From Aquipseudomonas guryensis (GTDB taxonomy: Bacteria; Pseudomonadota; Gammaproteobacteria; Pseudomonadales; Pseudomonadaceae): a DNA stretch of 64,000 nt. Below, one piece after another: positions 42,956 to 51,427 of the stretch. The notes under the pieces are model-generated. The model had not been told where the DNA came from and ran no database searches. It saw only the letters and a list, made by a program, of their open reading frames with translations. The first letter of the stretch is position 1. The number at the start of each line of letters is the position of its first letter. The translations under genes were made by a program, and so were the position numbers. Location: contig NZ_JACJFN010000004.1 of the NCBI RefSeq assembly GCF_014164785.1, positions 124,001 to 188,000 on the forward strand, in the 5' to 3' direction.

Positions 42956-43273
42956 AAGGCGTCCTCCATGACGTTCCTGGGCAAGCCTAGTCGCGGCAGC
43001 TCAATGTGCCAGTGGTGTCTTGTGACGCACCGCAAACGTCAGAGTCAAGCCTGTAATCACTACTGAGGTATGTGATGCAAGCGCTTGTTCTTGCCGTGAT
43101 TTTGTCGCGTCCCGGGCTGATTGGAGTGCTATCATTACCCGGTCAGCCCCGCCGGGGCTTGTGGAATCCCACCATGGACTTACCCAGTAGTTACTCAAAA
43201 CCCCGATTGCCCAATCGCGTATTGACTGATTGATCCCCGTGGCGTGCTCTGCTGCTGGGGTGGAGCGCGCCAT
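42956..43273 (+). other. mgtE leader region
   Basis: 318-bp gap before mgtE. It holds a GCCCCGCCGGGGC palindrome (43146-43158) and a possible 19-codon ORF (43174-43233, MDLPSSYSKPRLPNRVLTD) preceded by GGAA, ending 40 bp before mgtE. A TATCAT box at 43130-43135 may be a -10. No riboswitch class is recognised. Confidence 0.35.
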
Positions 43274-44716
43274 ATGACTGAAGTAGAAGCCAAAAAGCCG
43301 CAAGAGAGCATGCAGGACCGCCTGGCGCAGGTGGTTGAACTGTTGCATCGGCACAAGCTGGTCGAAGGCCTGGCACATCGCCAGGAAGGCCAGCACCGGG
43401 ACCTGGTGGAAAACCTGGTTCATCGGCAAAACCTCGCCGAGTTGCAGCGCAAGCTTGATGAGCTGCACTCGGCCGACGTCGCCCATATCCTTGAAGCCCT
43501 GCCGCTCGATGAGCGTCTGACCGTCTGGCAACTGGTCAAGGCTGAGCGCGACGGCGACATCCTCCTCGAAGTTTCCGATGCTGTCCGTGAGTCGCTGATT
43601 GCGGACATGGATGATCACGAGATCCTTGCGGCTGCCCGTGAAATGGATGCGGACGAGCTGGCGGATCTGGCTCCCGAGTTGCCACGTGATGTGGTGCTTG
43701 AACTGATGGAGTCCCTCGATGCGCAACAGCGCGAGCGCGTGCGCTCGGCGTTGTCCTATGAGGAGGATCAGGTCGGTGCGCTGATGGACTTCGAGATGGT
43801 CACCATTCGCGAGGATGTCAGTCTCGAAGTAGTGCTGCGCTATTTGCGGCGACTCAAGGAGCTGCCTGGCCATACCGACAAACTGTTCGTGGTCGACTAT
43901 GACGGCATCCTCAAGGGCGTGCTGCCAATCAAGCGTCTGCTGGTCAATGATCCGGACAAGCAGGTTGGCGAGATCATGGCCAGCGATCCGGTCAGCTTCG
44001 GTCCGGACGAAGATGCCTATGACGCGGCGCAGGCTTTCGAGCGTTACGACCTGGTTTCTGCACCCGTAATCGATGCCTCCGGCAAGTTGATCGGTCGTCT
44101 GACCATCGACGAGATGGTCGACCTTATCCGTGAGGAGAGTGAGACCGAAGTGCTCAACATGGCCGGTCTGCGCGAAGAAGAAGACCTGTTTGCGTCGGTG
44201 TGGAAGTCGCTCGGCAACCGCTGGTCCTGGCTGGCGATCAACCTGATCACTGCTTTTGTCGCCTCGCGGGTGATCGGTCTGTTCGAGGGCTCGATCGAGA
44301 AGCTGGTGGCGCTGGCGGCGCTGATGCCGATTGTGGCGGGTATCGGGGGTAACTCGGGTAATCAGACCATCACCATGATCGTGCGTGCCATGGCCCTGGA
44401 TCAGGTGGGTACCGGCAATACCTCGCGCCTGGTGCGCAAGGAGCTGGGAGTAGCGCTGGTCAATGGCCTGGTCTGGGGCGGGGTGATCGGTGTGGTGGCT
44501 TTCCTGCTGTATGACAGCTGGTCTCTGGGTGTCGTAATGACGGGGGCGATGACCCTCAATCTGCTCCTGGCAGCGCTGATGGGGGTGTTGATTCCGATGA
44601 CGCTGGTGCGTATGGGGCGTGACCCGGCCATGGGTGCCAGTGTGATGATCACAGCGATGACCGATAGCGGCGGCTTCTTCATCTTTCTGGGCTTGGCTAC
44701 AATTTTCCTGCTGTAG
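43274..44716 (+). CDS. mgtE: Magnesium transporter MgtE
   Basis: 480-residue Mg2+ channel. N-terminal superhelical MgtE_N domain (about 30-140), tandem CBS domains (about 150-275, KLFVVDYDGILKGVLPIKRL and DLVSAPVIDASGKLIGRLTI), then five membrane helices (about 300-480). The pore region has MPIVAGIGGNSGNQT, a family signature. Start at 43274 (MTEVEAKKPQ) is preceded by GGAG; ten further upstream codons are open. N and CBS domains gate the pore by Mg2+ in the homolog structures. Confidence 0.95.
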   Translation: MTEVEAKKPQESMQDRLAQVVELLHRHKLVEGLAHRQEGQHRDLVENLVHRQNLAELQRKLDELHSADVAHILEALPLDERLTVWQLVKAERDGDILLEVSDAVRESLIADMDDHEILAAAREMDADELADLAPELPRDVVLELMESLDAQQRERVRSALSYEEDQVGALMDFEMVTIREDVSLEVVLRYLRRLKELPGHTDKLFVVDYDGILKGVLPIKRLLVNDPDKQVGEIMASDPVSFGPDEDAYDAAQAFERYDLVSAPVIDASGKLIGRLTIDEMVDLIREESETEVLNMAGLREEEDLFASVWKSLGNRWSWLAINLITAFVASRVIGLFEGSIEKLVALAALMPIVAGIGGNSGNQTITMIVRAMALDQVGTGNTSRLVRKELGVALVNGLVWGGVIGVVAFLLYDSWSLGVVMTGAMTLNLLLAALMGVLIPMTLVRMGRDPAMGASVMITAMTDSGGFFIFLGLATIFLL

Positions 44717-44726
44717 CCATCGCAAT

Positions 44727-44754
44727 AAAAAAGCCGCCTACGGGCGGCTTTTTT
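44727..44754 (+). terminator. Rho-independent terminator of mgtE
   Basis: Arms AAAAAAGCCGCC and GGCGGCTTTTTT around TACG, 10 bp after the mgtE stop. Confidence 0.88.
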
Positions 44755-44763
44755 ACGGGCATG

Positions 44764-44791
44764 AAAAAGCCGGCGATCAAGCCGGCTTTTT
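44764..44791 (-). terminator. Rho-independent terminator of amrZ
   Basis: Arms AAAAAGCCGGC and GCCGGCTTTTT around GATCAA, 12 bp beyond the minus-strand amrZ stop; usable in both directions. Confidence 0.8.
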
Positions 44792-44802
44792 CGGTTTATG
44801 GC

Positions 44803-45129
44803 TTATGCCTGTTCGGCAGCCAACTCAGCATCGTGGGCGATCAGGGCAACCAGGGCATTCTGCTGGCGGTGCGACAGCTGACGGAAACGCTGCAGCAGTT
44901 CGCGCTCATGCAGGGAAAGCTCCGGGCTGTCCAGGCGTAAGCCTTGGTCATCTCCCAATACGCCTTCCTGCAGCAGAGTCTGCTCCAGGCGGGCGATGAT
45001 TTCCGAGTTCATGCTGCGATGATGGTTGCGCGCCACGTCAGCAATGCGCTCGCGCATGCCGTCGGGGAGGCGAACCACAAACTTGTCAGCCGTGCGGCTG
45101 GAATAGATAGCTTGTTTCATAGGGCGCAT
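44803..45129 (-). CDS. amrZ: Ribbon-helix-helix regulator AmrZ (AlgZ)
   Basis: 108-residue Arc-family regulator controlling alginate, motility and c-di-GMP genes. The flexible N-terminus is followed by [20 protein letters not shown] (about 10-29), the DNA-contact strand, and [20 protein letters not shown]. The C-terminal tetramer region [20 protein letters not shown] matches P. aeruginosa AmrZ closely from memory. The upstream 241 bp holds a possible AlgU-type promoter. In PAO1 this gene lies in another region. Confidence 0.93.
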   Translation of the reverse strand: MRPMKQAIYSSRTADKFVVRLPDGMRERIADVARNHHRSMNSEIIARLEQTLLQEGVLGDDQGLRLDSPELSLHERELLQRFRQLSHRQQNALVALIAHDAELAAEQA

Positions 45130-45270
45130 ACATTAAACCGGTTAGTTCAGGAAAGCGATGCTGGCATTGGGCTATTCGATTGTTACTGCTATGACTGCGT
45201 GTGGCGCTAGCCGTTCACCGTTTACATCGACATTTCGTTAGTGGGTCGAGTATTTGACGCCAATTGCGTG

Positions 45271-45297
45271 TCAGATTTTGCCCCCTGATGCAGGCTC
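45271..45297 (-). promoter_or_regulatory. Possible AlgU-type promoter of amrZ
   Basis: On the minus strand, GAGCCT (45297-45292), 16-bp spacer, TCTGA (45275-45271). The -10 fits AlgU exactly and the -35 at 4 of 6 positions. amrZ is AlgU-dependent in P. aeruginosa. The ATG is 141 bp downstream. Confidence 0.3.
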
Positions 45298-45370
45298 ATT
45301 GCCAGCACCAGTTGTCTGAAATGCGTGCCACTATACAAAACGATCGTACCAGTATCTCTCGCTTTCCCAG

Positions 45371-45850
45371 CTAGAGCGCGGCTTTCAGGTTGAGGGCGAG
45401 GCTTATCCCATGTTGCTCGAAGCCCAGGTTTCGATAGAAGTCATGGGCAGTCTGGCGCCATACCGCGCTCGATAATCCCACTTTGTAGCAACCCCAGAGG
45501 TTTGCCTGGTTGATGGCGTGGAGCATCAAGGCTCTGCCTATCCCGTGATCGCGCTGTTCGCTGTCTACCACCATGTCTTCGATGATCGCCGAGCGGGCGA
45601 AGCCATGGGCGAGGTGCTCGATCAGGTGCAGCGTGCAGGTCCCCAGTAGCAGGTCGTCTTGTTCTGCCACCAGAACTTCGCGGTTGGCTCTTGGACTCAG
45701 GTGCTGTGCAAGGCTGATGCTGTCTGCTGCCGCCTCACCGTGGCCGAGTTGTTTGAGCAAACTGGCCAGTTGCTGGGCGTCGCTGGGTCGGGCGCGGCGA
45801 ATTTTAAGATCGCAGTCCGTGGTTTTGCCGGAGGAGGAATGACTCGGCAT
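45371..45850 (-). CDS. GNAT-family N-acetyltransferase
   Basis: 159-residue single GNAT domain. LKIRRARPSDAQQLASLLKQ starts the fold; the acetyl-CoA loop is in EDMVVDSEQRDHGIGRALM (about 91-109, Q/R-x-x-G-x-G/A); the final HDFYRNLGFEQHG strand is typical. The acceptor substrate is unknown. It stands alone, between amrZ and tRNA-Arg(CCT), with no operon partner. Confidence 0.85.
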   Translation of the reverse strand: MPSHSSSGKTTDCDLKIRRARPSDAQQLASLLKQLGHGEAAADSISLAQHLSPRANREVLVAEQDDLLLGTCTLHLIEHLAHGFARSAIIEDMVVDSEQRDHGIGRALMLHAINQANLWGCYKVGLSSAVWRQTAHDFYRNLGFEQHGISLALNLKAAL

Positions 45851-45889
45851 GCTGGATACCGTGCTGATGAGTGAAACAGGGTGTACGGC

Positions 45890-45918
45890 ATGACAAATTC
45901 AGGCATGCCCGTTAACAT
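45890..45918 (+). promoter_or_regulatory. Promoter of tRNA-Arg(CCT)
   Basis: ATGACA (45890-45895), 17-bp spacer, TAACAT (45913-45918), then a GC-rich discriminator GCGGGCCCG typical of stringently controlled tRNA promoters. Confidence 0.6.
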
Positions 45919-45959
45919 GCGGGCCCGTCAAAGGTGGCTCAGCTTGCCGCTTCTTGCAG

Positions 45960-46036
45960 GTCCCAGTAGCTCAATTGGATAGAGCATCCCCCTCCTAAGG
46001 GGAAGGTTGGTGGTTCGAACCCACTCTGGGACGCCA
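45960..46036 (+). tRNA. tRNA-Arg (anticodon CCT)
   Basis: 77 nt with encoded CCA. Acceptor GTCCCAG/CTGGGAC; anticodon stem TCCCC/GGGGA with loop CTCCTAA. Confidence 0.95.
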
Positions 46037-46163
46037 TTTGCTCAGTGGCTGCAGAATCTGTGTTGATGATTCTGGTCCGTTTTGCCAATTCCTTCTTTTT
46101 CGCTGCGCACTGTTCCAGGAGCTAGTGGGCATTCGTTTGTTCGACGATCCGTGTCCGGCTGCC

Positions 46164-46565
46164 TCAGGCATCCCGCAATAGGTCATGGGCGTTGAGCAGC
46201 CCGTAGGCAATTTCCGGGCGTTTTTCCAGGCCGCGCCGAATTGCAGCCGGGATCGACTGGCGGGTTTTGCGGCATAGCCCGGGCAGTTCATCGAGCCTGA
46301 TCGCTATGCCGCGCATGCTGCGGACTTCGTTGAAGCCAGGGGCGACTTCCAGGCGGATGCCTAGCTGTTCATGGAGGCGCCGCTGCATATGCTCGAGATC
46401 ATTGAGGTCGACAATGTTTTCCAGTCGCTCGAGCAGGCGCTTCTCCTCCGTACGGGTCAGGAGGAGGATGCGCAGGTCGGCGCCGGGCGTATCCAGCAGA
46501 TCGTCACGTCCACAGTTACAGGCACCGGGCGGACAAGGTTGGCGAACTTGGACAGAGGAGGTCAT
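46164..46565 (-). CDS. Conserved hypothetical protein with CPPGACNC motif
   Basis: 133-residue soluble protein of unknown function. The N-terminus has a compact Cys cluster, CPPGACNCGRD (about 11-21), that may bind a metal. The central part is highly charged and helical (LLTRTEEKRLLERLENIVDL). No Shine-Dalgarno is evident before the ATG at 46565. It is divergent from ogt. It could be a Pseudomonas-restricted family; I do not recognise a domain. Confidence 0.65.
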   Translation of the reverse strand: MTSSVQVRQPCPPGACNCGRDDLLDTPGADLRILLLTRTEEKRLLERLENIVDLNDLEHMQRRLHEQLGIRLEVAPGFNEVRSMRGIAIRLDELPGLCRKTRQSIPAAIRRGLEKRPEIAYGLLNAHDLLRDA

Positions 46566-46686
46566 GGTGTTCGATCATAGCCATGCGGTGGCTCGCTTGC
46601 CTATCGACTGGGTGGCGCTGCTCGTCAGGTCGTGCGAACGGTATCGCCGTTAATCCCAGTTCAGTGTCCCGACAGCATGAGGCGCT

Positions 46687-47223
46687 ATGCCGAGAACAAC
46701 TGATCAGGAAATGGTCTGTGGAGATCATTTCGATTCCCCGCTGGGACCGATGCTGGCCTTGCTGAACGAGCAGGGCGCGTTGCTGCGTCTGGATTTTTTG
46801 CCTGACGATCTGGCGCCTGCGCAGTGGCATGGGTATACCTGGCAGCGCGATAAGGCTGCGGTGGCGCCAGTGGTCCGGCAGCTCGCGGAATACTTCGCCG
46901 GCCAGCGCCGAGTCTTCGATCTGCCCCTGGCGCCGCGTGGCACGCCTTATCAGCATGAGGCCTGGCGCCATCTCCGTCAGGTGCCTTACGGCGTTATTCT
47001 GACCTACGCCGAGCTGGGCATGCGACTGCTGCCACACAAGACTTCGGCCCGGGCTATCGGTCGGGCCAACGCGCTCAATCCGATCTCGATCATCGTGCCG
47101 TGCCACCGCATCATCGGTGCTGATGGCAGCCTTACCGGCTATGCCGGCGGTCTGCAGCGCAAGCTGGCCTTGCTCGAATTGGAGGGGGTGCCGATCATGC
47201 GACAGCAGTCACTCATGCTTTAG
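46687..47223 (+). CDS. ogt: Methylated-DNA--protein-cysteine methyltransferase
   Basis: Suicide repair enzyme that transfers methyl groups from O6-methylguanine to its own Cys. 178 residues. The active site is in NPISIIVPCHRIIGADGSLT (about 135-154), with helix-turn-helix YGVILTYAELGMRLL and RAIGRANALN upstream. It corresponds to the constitutive Ogt type: the N-terminal Ada adaptive domain is absent. A terminator follows at 47270. Confidence 0.93.
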   Translation: MPRTTDQEMVCGDHFDSPLGPMLALLNEQGALLRLDFLPDDLAPAQWHGYTWQRDKAAVAPVVRQLAEYFAGQRRVFDLPLAPRGTPYQHEAWRHLRQVPYGVILTYAELGMRLLPHKTSARAIGRANALNPISIIVPCHRIIGADGSLTGYAGGLQRKLALLELEGVPIMRQQSLML

Positions 47224-47269
47224 GGTTGTGTCACCAGGCAGTGAAATGTATGGCTGGGGCTGAAACGAA

Positions 47270-47295
47270 AAAACCGGCCACTGGGGGCCGGTTTT
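47270..47295. terminator. Bidirectional terminator between ogt and tRNA-Pro
   Basis: Arms AAAACCGGCC and GGCCGGTTTT, with further A on the left and T on the right, between convergent transcripts. Confidence 0.8.
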
Positions 47296-47335
47296 CAGAA
47301 TAGATCACTCGCTGAGTTCTCTACTTTCGGGAATT

Positions 47336-47412
47336 TGGTCGGAGCGACAGGATTCGAACCTGCGACCTTCTCGTCCCGAACGAGACGCGCTACCAAGCTG
47401 CGCTACGCTCCG
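47336..47412 (-). tRNA. tRNA-Pro (anticodon CGG)
   Basis: 77 nt with encoded CCA on the minus strand. Acceptor CGGAGCG/CGCTCCG; anticodon stem TCTCG/CGAGA with loop TTCGGGA. Confidence 0.95.
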
Positions 47413-47425
47413 TTCAATGGCGCGC

Positions 47426-47453
47426 ATTGTACCGAAAAGGTTTTGCTGCACAA
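47426..47453 (-). promoter_or_regulatory. Promoter of tRNA-Pro
   Basis: On the minus strand, TTGTGC (47453-47448), 16-bp spacer, TACAAT (47431-47426), 13 bp before the tRNA. Confidence 0.6.
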
Positions 47454-47531
47454 GGGGTTAGCGCGAAGATTTTTGTGCTCGCAGTGGCTGCTCAAGTCCT
47501 TGCGCAGCCACTGCGGGAGCGGGGCGCAGGC

Positions 47532-47753
47532 TCACAGTTCCTTGACGCTGAGTACCTCGTCCTTGTTGATTCTGGCCGGTTTGCCGTCGAGTTGTTCGAA
47601 CTCGTAGAAACCCGCCTCGTCGTCATATTCCGGCACGTCCACGGTCTGGATTTCGCGGCCGTCATTCAGGGTAATCACACTGGGCGTGGCACAGCCGGCC
47701 AAGGTGCTAAAGCCGAGGACGATAAACAGGCTGGCAAGGGTTTGTCGAGTCAT
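47532..47753 (-). CDS. YgdI/YgdR-family lipoprotein
   Basis: 73-residue small lipoprotein. A signal peptide ends in the lipobox LAGC (about 18-21). The mature part, SVITLNDGREIQTVDVPEYD, then FYEFEQLDGKPARINKDEV, is the small SH3-like barrel of the YgdI/YgdR family, which in enterics is membrane-anchored and of unknown role. Monocistronic, between tRNA-Pro and mobA. Confidence 0.88.
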   Translation of the reverse strand: MTRQTLASLFIVLGFSTLAGCATPSVITLNDGREIQTVDVPEYDDEAGFYEFEQLDGKPARINKDEVLSVKEL

Positions 47754-47831
47754 GGGGTTCTCCCGTCTTTTCAGGTAGGTACCCGGTTTCTGACGGGGTA
47801 GTGCTGGGCAAGTTCCGCAGAAAAGTGCCTG

Positions 47832-48431
47832 TCAGCCTCGCTGTGCGCTTGCAGCCAACAGCTCAGGGGTGTTCAGGTTGGCCAGGCGCGGGTCATCTTC
47901 GGCGCAGGCGAAGGCCTGGGCGTCGAGCTGCAGCAACAGGCGCCGCGGGCTGCGCTCGCCGGCCTGCCAGGCCTGTTCGATGGCGTCGGAGAGGCTGAGT
48001 GGCAACAGGCAGAACAGCGGTTCCCACTGTTCGCCACGACGGATCAGCAGCGGCCTGTCCGGCTGCTCGGCGGCGCGGGCGCGCATGGCTTGCAGCAGGG
48101 CCGCATCGATCAGCGGGGCATCGCAGGGCAGGATCAGCAGCCAGGGCTGGCGGGCGGCCTGGAGACCGGCGCGGATGCCGGCCAGCGGGCCGGGGAATTC
48201 GCCGTCGTCATCCTGCACCAGGCGATCGGCGAAGGCTGCGTAGCGCTCGGCGTTGCGGTTGCAGGAGATGATCAGGTCGTCGCTCAGCGGGCGCACTACG
48301 GTGTGCAGATGGGCGATCAGCGCTTGTCCGCGCCATTCCAGCAGGCCTTTGTCCTGGCCGCCCATGCGCTGCCCGCGACCGCCGGCGAGGAGCAGGATGG
48401 AGCAGGCGGGAAGAGGGTTGGAGTCGGTCAT
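47832..48431 (-). CDS. mobA: Molybdenum cofactor guanylyltransferase MobA
   Basis: Joins GMP to molybdopterin to form the guanine dinucleotide cofactor. 199 residues. The GTP-binding motif [19 protein letters not shown] (about 15-33) is complete, and [12 protein letters not shown] (about 101-112) gives the metal-binding Asp. Start at 48431 ([11 protein letters not shown]) has weak upstream signals, and 30 further codons are open but unlike the family. Divergent from moaB, with 65 bp between them. Confidence 0.94.
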   Translation of the reverse strand: MTDSNPLPACSILLLAGGRGQRMGGQDKGLLEWRGQALIAHLHTVVRPLSDDLIISCNRNAERYAAFADRLVQDDDGEFPGPLAGIRAGLQAARQPWLLILPCDAPLIDAALLQAMRARAAEQPDRPLLIRRGEQWEPLFCLLPLSLSDAIEQAWQAGERSPRRLLLQLDAQAFACAEDDPRLANLNTPELLAASAQRG

Positions 48432-48496
48432 GGCAGTGCTCTGGCTGGGGCCTGTGATATAACACCGGCCAAATTTCGCCACAACCGGATTGCGCC

Positions 48497-49036
48497 ATGA
48501 GCCACAAGGCCGAGGCGGCATTCGTGCCGCTGAATATCGCCGTTTTGACCGTCAGTGATACCCGCAGCCTGGAGACTGATACCTCGGGCCAGCTGTTCGT
48601 CGATCGCCTCAGCGCCGCCGGGCATACGCTGGCTGCGCGGGTGCTGCTGAAGGACGACCTGTACAAGATCCGCGCCCAGGTCGCTAACTGGATCGCCGAA
48701 GACCAGGTGCAGGTGGTGCTGATCACCGGCGGCACCGGCTTCACCGGCCGCGACAGCACCCCGGAAGCCGTGCGCTGCCTGCTGGACAAGCAGGTGGATG
48801 GCTTCGGCGAGTTGTTCCGGCAGATTTCCGTGGCCGATATCGGTACCTCTACTATTCAGTCGCGCGCCCTGGCCGGCCTGGCTAACGGCACCCTGGTGTG
48901 CTGCCTGCCGGGCTCGACCAATGCCTGCCGCACCGCCTGGGACGGCATCCTTGCCGAGCAACTGGACAACCGCCATCGGCCCTGCAACTTCGTGCCGCAC
49001 CTCAAGCCGGTCGGAGCCTGCGAGAGCCGCGGATGA
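48497..49036 (+). CDS. moaB: Molybdopterin adenylyltransferase MoaB
   Basis: Adenylylates molybdopterin before metal insertion. 179-residue MogA/MoaB-fold protein with [20 protein letters not shown] (about 16-35), [17 protein letters not shown] (about 75-91) and [12 protein letters not shown] (about 137-148). The ATG start follows a weak Shine-Dalgarno. It overlaps moeA by 4 bp (ATGA), so the two are translated together. Confidence 0.94.
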   Translation: MSHKAEAAFVPLNIAVLTVSDTRSLETDTSGQLFVDRLSAAGHTLAARVLLKDDLYKIRAQVANWIAEDQVQVVLITGGTGFTGRDSTPEAVRCLLDKQVDGFGELFRQISVADIGTSTIQSRALAGLANGTLVCCLPGSTNACRTAWDGILAEQLDNRHRPCNFVPHLKPVGACESRG

Positions 49037-50229
49037 GCCTGCTGCCGGTCGAAGAGGCCCTGGCGCGCCTGCTGGCCCAGGCCGCGGCGACGCCGATTGG
49101 CGAGTGCGAGAGCGTGCCCTTGGCCGATGCCGATGGCCGCGTGCTGGCCGAGGCGCTGATCGCCGATCTGGACCTGCCACCCTGGCCAAATAGCGCCATG
49201 GACGGATACGCGCTGCGTCTGGCCGATTGCACGGGTGAACCGTTGCCGGTCAGCCAGCGTATCCTTGCCGGCCAGGCGCCTGCGCCGCTGCAGCCGGGCA
49301 CCTGCGCACGGATCTTCACCGGCGCACCGCTGCCGGCCGGGGCCGACTGCGTGGAGATGCAGGAAAACGCCGAAGTCCTGGCCGATGGCCGAGTGCGTTT
49401 CAGTGAGCCACTACGGGCGGGGCAGAACGTGCGCCCGCAGGGCCAGGAAACCCGCGCCGGCGAGCAGGTGCTGGCCGCCGGCACCCGCCTGGGCCCGGTC
49501 GAACTGGGCCTGATCGCCTCCCTTGGCCGTGCCGAGCTGACGGTACGCCGCCGGCCGCGGGTCACGGTGCTGTCCACCGGTGACGAGCTGATCGAGCCTG
49601 GCCTGCCGCTGGGCCCGGGGCAGATCTACAACAGCAACCGCAGCCTGCTGTGCGCCTGGTTGCGCCGCCTGGGTTGCACGGTGGTGGATGGCGGCATCCT
49701 CGCCGACGACCTGCAGCGCACCCGCGACGCCCTGACGGCGCTGGCCGATGTCGACCTGATCCTCTCCACCGGCGGGGTTTCGGTGGGTGAGGCGGATTTT
49801 CTCGGCCAGGTGCTGCAGGAAGACGGCGAGCTGACCCTGTGGAAGCTGGCGATCAAGCCAGGCAAACCGCTGACCTGCGGCCATTACCGTGGCGTGCCGG
49901 TAATCGGTCTGCCGGGTAATCCGGCCTCGACCCTGGTCACGTTCGGCCTGCTGGCGCGGCCTTATCTGCTGCGGCGCCTGGGTGTGGTCGAGGTCGAGCC
50001 GCTGGCCATCGACGTGCCGGCCGGTTTCGCCTGGACCAAGGCCGGCAAGCGCCGCGAGTACCTGCGCGCGCGTCTCGAAGGCGGTCGCGCAGTGCTCTAT
50101 CCGAACCAGAGTTCCGGCGTACTGCGCAGCGCCGCCTGGGCCGATGGCCTGGTGGAAGTGCTGGAAGACAGGACCTATGCCGAAGGCGAGCTGCTGCGCT
50201 TTATTCCGCTGAGTGAACTGCTGGGCTAA
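49033..50229 (+). CDS. moeA: Molybdopterin molybdenumtransferase MoeA
   Basis: Inserts molybdate into adenylylated molybdopterin. 398 residues. Features: PPWPNSAMDGYALR (about 51-64), RIFTGAPLPAGAD, the MPT-binding STGDELIEPG and LSTGGVSVGEADF, and the GLPGNPASTLVTF loop (about 294-306). Four-domain length is normal. Coupled to moaB; convergent with the AraC gene that follows. Confidence 0.95.
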   Translation: MSLLPVEEALARLLAQAAATPIGECESVPLADADGRVLAEALIADLDLPPWPNSAMDGYALRLADCTGEPLPVSQRILAGQAPAPLQPGTCARIFTGAPLPAGADCVEMQENAEVLADGRVRFSEPLRAGQNVRPQGQETRAGEQVLAAGTRLGPVELGLIASLGRAELTVRRRPRVTVLSTGDELIEPGLPLGPGQIYNSNRSLLCAWLRRLGCTVVDGGILADDLQRTRDALTALADVDLILSTGGVSVGEADFLGQVLQEDGELTLWKLAIKPGKPLTCGHYRGVPVIGLPGNPASTLVTFGLLARPYLLRRLGVVEVEPLAIDVPAGFAWTKAGKRREYLRARLEGGRAVLYPNQSSGVLRSAAWADGLVEVLEDRTYAEGELLRFIPLSELLG

Positions 50230-50258
50230 GGCGGGCGCAGGTCGCGGCTGGCTGCTGC

Positions 50259-50278
50259 GCGGGTTTCACCCGCCCTAC
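50259..50278. repeat. REP-type fragment overlapping the AraC stop codon
   Basis: GCGGGTTTCACCCGCCCTAC is a Pseudomonas-type GTAGGGCGGGTGAAACCCGC element read on the other strand. Its CTA (50275-50277) is the TAG stop of the minus-strand AraC gene. Confidence 0.55.
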
Positions 50279-51303
50279 AGGGGGTGACCCTTGTGCCGCT
50301 CGCGGTATTCGCCCGGGGTCATGCCGGTGCGTGCCTTGAAGCTGCGGTGCAGCGAGCGCGCCTCGGTGAAGCCCAGGTAGCTGGCGATATCCTCGATCGG
50401 CAGGTCGCTGCGTAGCAGGTAGTGCTCGGCTAGTTCCTGGCGCAGCTGGTCGAGGATTTCCTGGTAGCTGGTGCCGGCGTTCTGCAGGTGGCGCTGCAGG
50501 GTGCGCACGGTCATGTGGAACTTCTCGGCGACCTTCTCCTTGCGCGGCAGGCCGTCTTTGAGCAGCAGGCGCAGGGCATTCTTCACCCGTTGCGGCAGCG
50601 GCTCGTTGTCGTCGAGGCCGGCCATAAGGGTCAGGGCGTGTTCTTCCAGGGTGCGCAGCAGGTTGGCGTCGGCCTGGCGCAGGGGGATGGCCAGGTAATC
50701 CATGGGCACCAGCAGGGCGTTGCAGGGCTGCTCGAATAGCACCGGGCAGCCAAACACGGCTTCGTAATCGGCCTGGGTGGTGCCGTCGGGGCGAGCATGC
50801 TCCATCCACACCTCACGCGGCGACTTGTCCATGTCGGCGATCCAGCGCGCATAGAGCATCCACGAGGCGAGGACGCTTTCGACCATGTGTCTGCGTATGT
50901 CCGGGCGTTCGTGGCGGCAGTTCCAGACCAGCTTGATATGGTCGCCTTCAGCCAGCAGCTGGCTGGTGCCCATGTCGCCGACCAGTTTCTCGTAGGGCAC
51001 GATGCGGCTCATGGCTTCGCCCAGGGTGGCGCAGTTCATGGTGATGTAGCCGAGCACGCTCCAGTAGCCGGGCTGCACGAACTGCGCCGAACGCATGCCG
51101 AACAGCGGATCACCGGAGATTTCCAGCAGATGGCTGAGCAGGCGCTCGTGCAGCTCGCTGGGGATGCGCTTGCCGTTATCGGCGAGGTCTTCGGCGCTGA
51201 TGCCGACGGCGTTGCGCACGGCTTCCACATCCAGGCCGAGGCGCTCGGCATGGCGCAGGTATTTGATCAGGGCGGGCACCGAGGTATAGCCAAGGGTCAG
51301 CAT
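50275..51303 (-). CDS. AraC-family regulator with arabinose-binding-like domain
   Basis: 342-residue regulator. The N-terminal ligand domain (about 15-215, with the SGDPLFGMRSAQFVQPGYWS region) belongs to the Arabinose_bd type found in OruR-like regulators; the C-terminal AraC DNA-binding domain (about 245-335) has MTVRTLQRHLQNAG and IEDIASYLGFTEARSLHRSF. Start at 51303 is chosen from the usual N-terminus (MLTLGYTSVPALIKYL); 31 more codons are open upstream. It is divergent from the FAD enzyme gene and probably controls the 51428-57155 cluster; the inducer is unknown. Confidence 0.88.
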   Translation of the reverse strand: MLTLGYTSVPALIKYLRHAERLGLDVEAVRNAVGISAEDLADNGKRIPSELHERLLSHLLEISGDPLFGMRSAQFVQPGYWSVLGYITMNCATLGEAMSRIVPYEKLVGDMGTSQLLAEGDHIKLVWNCRHERPDIRRHMVESVLASWMLYARWIADMDKSPREVWMEHARPDGTTQADYEAVFGCPVLFEQPCNALLVPMDYLAIPLRQADANLLRTLEEHALTLMAGLDDNEPLPQRVKNALRLLLKDGLPRKEKVAEKFHMTVRTLQRHLQNAGTSYQEILDQLRQELAEHYLLRSDLPIEDIASYLGFTEARSLHRSFKARTGMTPGEYRERHKGHPL

Positions 51304-51427
51304 GGTTCTTGTTGTTCTGCTTGTCTTGATTGGCGATAACCGCTGTCCCGATCTGACAGTGACCGGATGACGCGGGCGGCTAGTATAGGCACCCATCGAT
51401 GATCAGCGGAACACAGGGGAGCGGCAG

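Noticed and set aside
46564..46653. 30-codon plus-strand ORF behind a strong AGAGGAGGT, antisense to the start of the CPPGACNC gene
   Set aside because: The Shine-Dalgarno is one base from the ATG, and the same bases encode the MTSSV start of the gene on the other strand. No protein features.
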